This document shows positions 29,098 through 35,982 of a DNA stretch of 64,000 nt, in pieces. The notes under the pieces are model-generated. The model searched no databases. It saw only the letters and a list, made by a program, of their open reading frames with translations, and was not told the origin of the DNA. Position numbers and translations under genes: made by a program. Source of the stretch: Rubinisphaera margarita (GTDB lineage: Bacteria > Planctomycetota > Planctomycetia > Planctomycetales > Planctomycetaceae); contig NZ_JAKFGB010000021.1 in assembly GCF_022267515.1 (NCBI RefSeq), forward strand, positions 186,001 through 250,000, given 5' to 3'. How positions within the stretch are numbered: the first letter of the stretch is position 1; the number at the start of each line of letters is the position of its first letter.

Positions 29098-29117
29098 ACC
29101 AGCTCTGCTTAGCTGGT
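29098..29117. other. Hairpin, 7-bp stem
   Basis: ACCAGCT (29098-29104) pairs with AGCTGGT (29111-29117) around a six-base loop. No T-run follows. It lies far from either neighbouring stop codon, so its role is unclear. Confidence 0.4.
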
Positions 29118-29222
29118 CCAACTCCCCCGCGTGCTCTCCTGTGATAGGACTTTGAGTAATGTCGCCTATAGGAAATCGGGAGAGGCCTTATGTAATGCCA
29201 GTTAAAACAGGGCAATCCTCAG

Positions 29223-29275
29223 GTTAACAGACACTCAAAACGACAAATCCAAATATGTTAGCCTGATGTGTTAAC
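29223..29275. promoter_or_regulatory. Wide inverted repeat GTTAACA / TGTTAAC, possible operator
   Basis: GTTAACA (29223-29229) and TGTTAAC (29269-29275) are perfect inverted copies 39 bases apart, with a half-matching TGTTAG between them. The region is AT-rich and about 360 bases before the giant gene. It could be a protein-binding site pair; chance cannot be excluded. Confidence 0.25.
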
Positions 29276-29635
29276 GGACGAACACAGGTGGTTCCATGTG
29301 GGTATAAATACCGAATCGCAGCTAAAGAGCGGAATTTCGGAAAAATAACGATTGCATGGCCTGTATGGCCGTGGTATCACCAAAGCCTGTCTTCCCTGAT
29401 TGCCCGCCTTTACCTCCTGTAGCGATCCTTCCACAACGGATATCGATTCTTGTCCGAAGGGCTGTGAAAACAGCGCAGAATCTCCGGATTGAAGGGGAAA
29501 TGTCGAATTTGTCGAATTTTGCTACAGACTGTCGCGTTCTTAATATGCATAGAGGCGTGTTCGGGCAGTATGCCTAAAGAAAACCGGCGACAGTGGGACC
29601 ACTCCCCCGTCGTTTGAGAGTGTCTAACTGTCTTC

Positions 29636-32600
29636 ATGACTCTAATAAAAGGGCCAGATGCAATGTTGCGTCTCGATCGCTTTGCGCGCTCAGTTCTGTC
29701 AAATTCTCTATTCCGCGGTGTTGCTATGCGGGCAATGCTGCAGGGATCCCGTCGGCGGCGAAAAGGAGCCGCGTTTGATGTTGCGAACCACCTCCGCAGC
29801 GAATCGCTTGAGCCTCGGACTCTGCTGACGGCCGTCGATGTGTTTGGCGATGCGACCAACGAGAACTTCAACGTCTTCGTCGACGGATCAGATCTGGTCG
29901 TTGAACGAAACAGCGTCGAAATCGATCGCGTCGCTCTGGCCACCGTCACTTCCCTGAATATGACGGGTGACGCCGGAAATGACTCGTTCACGATCGATCT
30001 GACCGGGGGAGTCGCGAACTTTACGCTGAACGTTGACGGTGAAGGCGATACGGACGCCATCAGTGTGACAGGTGATCCGGGCAACGGTGCCGACCTCACC
30101 GCGGAAACGCTGACGCTCAATTCCGATCTCACCGGTACCGTGACCGGAAGCTCAGACACTGTTCAGGTCAACGCGTCCGCCAGTATTCAGGACGGAATCG
30201 AAGCGGCCATCGCCGGCGGAGCCGTCAATATTGCCGCTGGCAACTTCGTGGAAAACGTGACCCTCAACAAGCAGGTCACGCTGAGCGGAGCAGGGAGCGG
30301 AGACACCGCTTCCGATACCGTGATTACGGCTGCGAATGGGAATCAGGCCGTTCTTGAGCTCACAGCCGGCGGCGCTTCCGCCATGGATCGCCTGGTCGTC
30401 GAGAATCTCCGGGTGACCGGAAGCCTGCAGCAGGGGCTCCACTTCGGAACGACGACCTCGTTCACGACGGTTCAGAATGTCGTGGCCGACGCAACAACGC
30501 GAGGGATCGAGTTCCAGGGCAGCGGCACGACGACCGATCTGATTCTCGACAACGTCACGCTGTCGAACAACACCACCGGTCTTCGCGTGTCGACGGCATC
30601 GGCGGTGGTGGGGCTGACCATTCAGAACAGCTTGATCACGAACAATGAGTTCGGTGCGAACGTCTACGCTTCGTCCAGCTATACCGACAACGAGAATCGC
30701 TTCGATGATATCCTGATCACCGATACGGTGATCTCGGACAATCTCAAGAAGGGCCTGTACTTCGAGAAGCTCAACAATGCCGTGCTGTCCGGGCTGACGG
30801 TCACCAACAGTGGCACCGACGCCGGCTATGCGTTCAATGCTGGCATCGACATCAATGTGAAGTACGGGAATCACCAGAACATTCAGATTCTGGATTCGAC
30901 CTTTGACAACAGCGGCGTCTTCACTACGTCCGCCGGCGGATTGGATTCGTCCAGTTCCCTGGCCATTAAAGCTCGGAATGATTCTCCGTCATACAGTGCC
31001 AACCCGGGAGCGGTGAACAACATTCTTGTTTCCGGCAACGTCTTTACGAATGCCACGACCGCCATTCGCGTTGGGGAGCCTGGGAAGACCAGCACCGGAG
31101 CCGATGGACTTGTCATTACGAACAACTCGCTGACCGATGGCAGCTTTGTCGGTGTCGACAATGGAACGTCGACAGGAGTTGAAGCACGTGGCAACTGGTG
31201 GGGAACCACAAACACCACACTGATCAACAACCTGCTGACTCGCGGAATTGTTGATTTCAGCACCTACCTGCTTAGTGGCACGGACACCGACCCGGGAACC
31301 GTCGGCTTCCAGGGAGATTTCTCTGTTGTCAACGTCACGAAACTGGGCGAACAGGTGGGTGACGGCCGCATTCAGGGCGCGGTCGACCTGGTTGACGTCG
31401 GCGGCCAGATCAATGTTGGCGATGGCACCTACGTCGAAAACGTGTTGATCGACAAGGACCTTACGCTGCTCTCCGTGAATGGCCGGGCCAGCACGACCAT
31501 CGAAGGCATCCCCGGCGTCGGGCGTCTGGGAACGGTTCAGATCACCAACAATACGACCGGAGTGACGATCGGCGATACCGGCAAGGGCTTCACGATTATT
31601 GGAATCGACAATGGGACGCCCGGACTCGAGAACGCCGCGGTCTACTTCCAGGGACCGCATTCCGGAGCCACAATCCGGGATAATGAGATCCGTGCGAACG
31701 GCGAAGCCGGCCTGCTTACCGAATACGGGGTGCTGATCTCGAACTTCGTCATCGACAATAACGAGTTCTCCGGCAAAACGTTCGAGGGAGCGCAGCCGGG
31801 CGGAATCGGATTCGGGACACAGTTCAGCACACCAAACGTCCCACGACAGCTCGTGACGATCGGCAATGGAGGTGGCGACGCCATGTCGGCCAGTGCCACC
31901 AACATCACGTTCACCAATAACCTGATCAGCGGAACTGCTGGCGGAATCAGCTCTGTCGACGGCACCAGCGAGCAGGGAAATACGCTGGTGACAATCGACG
32001 CGGCGAATTCGACGATCGATTCCAATACGTTCTCCGGTACGACGACTCGTTTCGGCACCAGCCTTCGGGTGCGACGTCCCGGGACACCGATCACGAACAA
32101 TACGTTCGATAGCACCGGGCTCGGAGAATTCGCGGGGCATATCTTTGTCCAGAACAACGACGACACGCTCGATCAGATCGCCCGTGAAAGCGGCAACACG
32201 TTCGACCGGGCGGCTTACGTCGATGGAGCGAATGGAACCATCGGTCACGAAGTGGGGACGGTCACCAGTAACGTGATTGTCTTCAGCAGCACCGCCCAGT
32301 TCCAGGGCAACGTTGACATTGCCGATGCCAGCACCATCGAAGGAACACCCGATATCAACGGGACCCTGAGTACAAGCGCCGCCGGTGCGGTTGTTTCGCC
32401 AGGAACCGATGAGCCGGGTGTCATGAACGCCGACGGACTGGATCTGATCGCCGGATCCTCGCTGCTTGTCAATATTGACGGCACAGCCGGCCCGGGCGTG
32501 GTGGGCGGCCACAGCCAGCTCGAAATCGCCGGTCCAGTCGATCTGGGCGGGGCGACGCTCGATCTCGACGTCGAGATTTCCGCTGTCACGACCGGCGACT

Positions 32601-34867
32601 CCTTCATCATCATCAACAACACGGGAATGGCCGCCGTCACGGGCACCTTTGCTGGTCTCAATGAAGGCGACAGCTTCCTGCACGACGGTCAGACCTACAT
32701 CATCTCCTACACGGGCGGTGACGGGAATGATGTCGTCGTGACGGTTGGCAATGCCGCTCCGGTGGTGAACGATCAGTCGTTCGGAATCGACGAGCATGCC
32801 ATGGTCGGTACGTCGGTCGGAACCGTTGTTGCTTCCGACGACGATAACGCCGATTCGCTGACTTACGCGATCACTGGTGGTAACACCGGCGGAGCGTTCG
32901 CCATCAATGCGATGACGGGCGAGATCACGGTCGCCACTCCAGGAGCAGTCGATTTCGAAACCAACCCGGTCTTCAACCTGACTGTTGAAGTGACCGACGA
33001 CAGTGGAGCGATGGAGACTGATTCGGCGACGATCACGATCACCCTCAACGATGTCAATGAAGCTCCGCAGGTCGAGCTGACCAACACCACCACGCTGATC
33101 AGCGAATCTGCCAACACGTCGACTCGCACGCACGTGGCCGACATCGTCATCAATGACGATGGTCTTGGCACGAATGATCTGAGTCTTTCAGGCAGCGATG
33201 CTTCGCTGTTCGAGATCGATGGCAATCAGCTTTATCTGATCGCTGGAGCCTCACTCGATTTCGAGACGAATCCCGTTCTCGACGTGGTTGTCGAGGTCGA
33301 TGACAGCTCGGTCGGATCGACACCCGACGACACGGCGCTTCTGAGCGTGAACATTGGCGATGCGAATGAGGCTGCCTCGCTGAGCGTTACCAATGTCACC
33401 TCGACGATTCCCAAGAATGTCAATAACTCGACGCGGCTCTTCGTGGAAGACTTCACTGTGACGGATGTGGACGCCGGTCCGCATATGAATAACGTCACTG
33501 TGTCGGGTCCGGACGCCGGCCTGTTCGAAGTCATTGGCAACCAGGTTTTCCTGAAGGCCAACGCGGGCTTGAACTCGCGGACCAATCCGATCCTGAATGT
33601 CTCTCTCGTGCTGGATGACCCGGGCGTCGGATCGGGACCGGAGTCGGTGATTGATATCTCGATGATCATCACCGATCCCACGGCTGCTCAACTACCTGAG
33701 CTCCCCACTTCGTTCGTCGGATTCGTCAATGAGAACCTCTGGCTGGCTCAGCGAGATGAATTCGGTAACTACGATACCGATCTGGCCGCCGCCACCGCGT
33801 TCCCGGACGACCGAATCCTGCAATCGCTGCAGGGAGACTTCAATGGCGACGGACGCGAGGACATCGCCTTCCATCTCACCAACGGTGAAGTCTACGTCGG
33901 TACCTCGACGCCGGATGGTCAGTTCAACTTCAGCCTCTGGGGCGACATTCGGACCACCGGAGTCAAGGCACTGCAGGTCGGCGATTTCAATGCGGACGGC
34001 CTGGCGGACATCTCGGCTGTTCTGCAGAACGGAACTCGCTCCCGTCTCTGGGTGTACGAGTCGACCGGAAGCCAGTTCCTGCCCGATGAATACGGTAACT
34101 ACGGCGGATACTCCGACATCGTCACGACGCTCGTCGGTAACTTCGACGGTGTGAACGGTGACGACCTTGCCATCTTCAACGACAGTGGAATCTGGTGGGT
34201 CGCGAAGTCGGATGCAGCCGGGTCGAACTTCCGATTCGGAGCCGCATTCGAGAAATGGAACCCGTCGCGGACGATCACCGATATTCAGGTCGGCAACTTC
34301 AACGGCGATGACAAAGACGACATCTTTGGTGTCTTCAACATCCCGTCACAGCCGAATAATCGATCGTTCGTGGTCGGCGTCTCGGAAGGAAACCGGTTCC
34401 GTTCACGCGTCTGGCGAAAGGCTACGCTCTCGGGCTCGCTGAATGCTGTCGTGGTTGGGGACTTCAACGCCGACAACAATGATGACTTCGCGATGTTGAC
34501 TGGTCAGCAGCAGTGGACCGTCGGTCTGTCCAGTCCGGGCAGTTCTCAGTTCGCTCTGTCGTCCTGGGGGACCACCAGCTACGCTGGTTCAATCGAAGAC
34601 ATCGGTATTGGCGACAGCAATGGCGATGGTCGTGCCGATATCCTGTTCCGCGACTCGTTGAGCCGGTGGCAGTCGGCTGAATCGACCGGTTCTACCTTCG
34701 TCACTCGCGAAATCGAGCAGTGGGGGTCTTCGGCCAACTGGCAGCACGTCAAGATTGGCAGCTTCGGTGCAGCCCCGGCTGCGACACCACCGGCTTCTCA
34801 GCTGGCGTCCGATTTCGATACGTTCGGAGACTCGTCTGTCCTCGATCTGCTGCACAATGTTAACTAA
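29636..34867 (+). CDS. Giant LEPR-XLL secreted protein: beta-helix regions, cadherin-like and FG-GAP repeats
   Basis: 1743 residues (1734 if the ATG at 29663 is used). A basic N-terminus ends in LEPRTLLT (58-65), the planctomycete LEPR-XLL tag. Residues ~175-560 and ~600-900 contain right-handed beta-helix type repeats (NNTTGLRVSTASAVVGLTIQ; NSLITNNEFGANVY), as in pectate-lyase-like adhesins. Three cadherin-like units follow (~1040-1350, with DFETNPVFNLTVEV), then FG-GAP repeats with calcium loops (GDFNGDGREDIA, GNFDGVNGDDLA, GDSNGDGRADIL) at ~1358-1715, and the tail DFDTFGDSSVLDLL. The last ~600 residues are paralogous to the giant protein at 1631. It is probably a surface adhesin or matrix protein. 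No enzyme motif is seen. Two or more hairpins follow the stop codon. Confidence 0.85.
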   Translation: MTLIKGPDAMLRLDRFARSVLSNSLFRGVAMRAMLQGSRRRRKGAAFDVANHLRSESLEPRTLLTAVDVFGDATNENFNVFVDGSDLVVERNSVEIDRVALATVTSLNMTGDAGNDSFTIDLTGGVANFTLNVDGEGDTDAISVTGDPGNGADLTAETLTLNSDLTGTVTGSSDTVQVNASASIQDGIEAAIAGGAVNIAAGNFVENVTLNKQVTLSGAGSGDTASDTVITAANGNQAVLELTAGGASAMDRLVVENLRVTGSLQQGLHFGTTTSFTTVQNVVADATTRGIEFQGSGTTTDLILDNVTLSNNTTGLRVSTASAVVGLTIQNSLITNNEFGANVYASSSYTDNENRFDDILITDTVISDNLKKGLYFEKLNNAVLSGLTVTNSGTDAGYAFNAGIDINVKYGNHQNIQILDSTFDNSGVFTTSAGGLDSSSSLAIKARNDSPSYSANPGAVNNILVSGNVFTNATTAIRVGEPGKTSTGADGLVITNNSLTDGSFVGVDNGTSTGVEARGNWWGTTNTTLINNLLTRGIVDFSTYLLSGTDTDPGTVGFQGDFSVVNVTKLGEQVGDGRIQGAVDLVDVGGQINVGDGTYVENVLIDKDLTLLSVNGRASTTIEGIPGVGRLGTVQITNNTTGVTIGDTGKGFTIIGIDNGTPGLENAAVYFQGPHSGATIRDNEIRANGEAGLLTEYGVLISNFVIDNNEFSGKTFEGAQPGGIGFGTQFSTPNVPRQLVTIGNGGGDAMSASATNITFTNNLISGTAGGISSVDGTSEQGNTLVTIDAANSTIDSNTFSGTTTRFGTSLRVRRPGTPITNNTFDSTGLGEFAGHIFVQNNDDTLDQIARESGNTFDRAAYVDGANGTIGHEVGTVTSNVIVFSSTAQFQGNVDIADASTIEGTPDINGTLSTSAAGAVVSPGTDEPGVMNADGLDLIAGSSLLVNIDGTAGPGVVGGHSQLEIAGPVDLGGATLDLDVEISAVTTGDSFIIINNTGMAAVTGTFAGLNEGDSFLHDGQTYIISYTGGDGNDVVVTVGNAAPVVNDQSFGIDEHAMVGTSVGTVVASDDDNADSLTYAITGGNTGGAFAINAMTGEITVATPGAVDFETNPVFNLTVEVTDDSGAMETDSATITITLNDVNEAPQVELTNTTTLISESANTSTRTHVADIVINDDGLGTNDLSLSGSDASLFEIDGNQLYLIAGASLDFETNPVLDVVVEVDDSSVGSTPDDTALLSVNIGDANEAASLSVTNVTSTIPKNVNNSTRLFVEDFTVTDVDAGPHMNNVTVSGPDAGLFEVIGNQVFLKANAGLNSRTNPILNVSLVLDDPGVGSGPESVIDISMIITDPTAAQLPELPTSFVGFVNENLWLAQRDEFGNYDTDLAAATAFPDDRILQSLQGDFNGDGREDIAFHLTNGEVYVGTSTPDGQFNFSLWGDIRTTGVKALQVGDFNADGLADISAVLQNGTRSRLWVYESTGSQFLPDEYGNYGGYSDIVTTLVGNFDGVNGDDLAIFNDSGIWWVAKSDAAGSNFRFGAAFEKWNPSRTITDIQVGNFNGDDKDDIFGVFNIPSQPNNRSFVVGVSEGNRFRSRVWRKATLSGSLNAVVVGDFNADNNDDFAMLTGQQQWTVGLSSPGSSQFALSSWGTTSYAGSIEDIGIGDSNGDGRADILFRDSLSRWQSAESTGSTFVTREIEQWGSSANWQHVKIGSFGAAPAATPPASQLASDFDTFGDSSVLDLLHNVN

Positions 34868-34883
34868 GGCTTGAAGCATCTTC

Positions 34884-34906
34884 TGACGAGACAATGTCTC
34901 GTCAGG
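34884..34906 (+). terminator. Perfect 10-bp hairpin just after the giant gene
   Basis: CTGACGAGAC (34884-34893) pairs with GTCTCGTCAG (34897-34906) around a three-base loop, 17 bases after the stop. There is no T-run, so alone it is not a classical intrinsic terminator. It may protect the 3' end of the long mRNA or act with the next hairpin. Confidence 0.6.
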
Positions 34907-34923
34907 ACGAACGGCTGAAACGA

Positions 34924-34955
34924 AGCAGCACGTCCAGGGACGTGCTGCTTTTTTT
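34924..34955 (+). terminator. Rho-independent terminator
   Basis: AGCAGCACGTCC (34924-34935) pairs with GGACGTGCTGCT (34938-34949) in a GC-rich stem of about 11-12 bp, followed at once by six Ts (34950-34955). It is the clearest intrinsic terminator in the window and ends transcription of the LEPR-XLL gene. Confidence 0.9.
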
Positions 34956-35015
34956 GTGCAACGACGGTTCTGGTACTTGGCGGCCGATTGTTCTCTGGCG
35001 AGACCCGCTGCGAAG

Positions 35016-35039
35016 TCTGCCGGTTGGATTCCCGGCAGA
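35016..35039. other. Perfect 8-bp hairpin
   Basis: TCTGCCGG (35016-35023) pairs with CCGGCAGA (35032-35039) around an eight-base loop. It lies between the terminator and the sigma-like gene; there is no T-run. Confidence 0.45.
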
Positions 35040-35106
35040 GAAGCGAATCGTCGGAGGGGTGGGACGAACGGACAGATCGCAATCTCACTGACTATTTTTG
35101 ATGTTC

Positions 35107-35119
35107 ACTATCTGATAGT
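35107..35119. promoter_or_regulatory. Perfect palindrome ACTATC-T-GATAGT, operator-like
   Basis: A 6-1-6 palindrome lies 91 bases before the start codon of the sigma-like gene, in a locally AT-rich stretch. Its position suits a repressor or activator site for the sigma/kinase pair. No matching copies were noticed elsewhere in the window. Confidence 0.35.
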
Positions 35120-35210
35120 TTGTGGACTTGCCATGACCGCAGCTTCATACTCGGCCAGGTAGGGGCATTCTCGCCTCAAAGGTACAACGCTGAATCGTTA
35201 AGGGCCTTTC

Positions 35211-35903
35211 ATGGACACCGACCCACTGGATATCGATTCGGAGATCCTCAGCGGTCTCAGGCATGCGATCGACGATCCGGAACGATTTCTTGATGCGTGC
35301 ACCGAGTTCACCGCACGCAGTTATGATCGCGTGAAGAAATGGTTCGATCGAGAGTTTCATTTTCTGAGAGCGGATGAGCGGGAAGACGCGATGCATGACT
35401 TCTTCCTGACCCTTTCAAAGCGGTTGATGACCGAGTATGTCCAGGCTCGCATTCGCCAGTTCCGTGAAGATCGAGAGCAGGGGCGTGTCCGGTTTCGTCG
35501 GTACTTGAAAGTGACAGCAGTCAACGCGGCTCGAGATTTCGCCCGACACGAGCGACGTCGGGAAGGGGCTCAGGTCAGGACAGATTTCCTTCAGCAACTT
35601 GAAGCGCGAGCGGAGAAGCTGATGGGAGAGGTGCTGGCTGAAGATACGGAATTGATGCTGTCCGATATCAAGTCCATAGCCCGAGTGACGGATCGGGAAT
35701 GGCAGGCCTTTTTGGCGACGATTGATTTCTCGAACGCCGAGCGTGAAGAGACATCGCGACAGGCAACCTATGCCGCCGCCTCTCGTGTGCGAAAAAAGCT
35801 GGAGCTGGCCCGCCCCATCGTGCTTCGTAAATATGGTGAGCTTGGCGATCTCCTGCTCGCCGAACACCTCTCCGTCGGAAACCTGGAACTGACCACCAGG
35901 TAA
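35211..35903 (+). CDS. Sigma-70/ECF-like protein upstream of a Ser/Thr kinase
   Basis: 230 residues. The segment ADEREDAMHDFFLTLSKRLM...RFRRYLKVTAVNAARDFARHERR resembles sigma region 2 (the EDAxxxFF core and the R-YL---NAxRDxxR helix) of planctomycete ECF proteins. The C-terminal part (DREWQAFLATIDFSNAEREETSRQATYAAASRVRKKLE) could be a divergent region 4 helix-turn-helix. Similarity is weaker than for the sigma factor at 11420. The kinase gene starts 79 bases downstream, and ECF sigma genes next to membrane kinases are a known planctomycete arrangement in which the kinase is thought to control the sigma factor. Moderately sure of the family. Confidence 0.7.
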   Translation: MDTDPLDIDSEILSGLRHAIDDPERFLDACTEFTARSYDRVKKWFDREFHFLRADEREDAMHDFFLTLSKRLMTEYVQARIRQFREDREQGRVRFRRYLKVTAVNAARDFARHERRREGAQVRTDFLQQLEARAEKLMGEVLAEDTELMLSDIKSIARVTDREWQAFLATIDFSNAEREETSRQATYAAASRVRKKLELARPIVLRKYGELGDLLLAEHLSVGNLELTTR

Positions 35904-35982
35904 TCAATCTCTCGGTGATCCAGGGTCTTCTCTGCACGCGAGACGGGCCAGCTGATTTTGCCGCACGCCTTCGGACGCATCT

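Larger units (their letters stand above)
28524..29635. other. 1.1-kb intergenic region before the second giant gene, with inverted repeats
   Basis: No gene is supported. A 7-bp hairpin (29098-29117) and a wide inverted repeat (29223-29275) are visible. The last 400 bases are more AT-rich than the neighbouring genes, as expected for a promoter or long leader of the giant gene. I see no tRNA, and no RNA family I recognise. Confidence 0.45.

Noticed and set aside
29098..29117. tRNA or small RNA gene around the hairpin
   Set aside because: No cloverleaf, T-loop sequence or CCA end can be drawn; only the single hairpin is visible.
30989..33133. Open frame of 714 codons on the minus strand inside the second giant gene
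   Set aside because: It mirrors the codon pattern of a repetitive GC-rich gene on the plus strand, has no recognisable domain, and its composition (Arg, Val, Asp, Ser) is that of a reverse-frame shadow.
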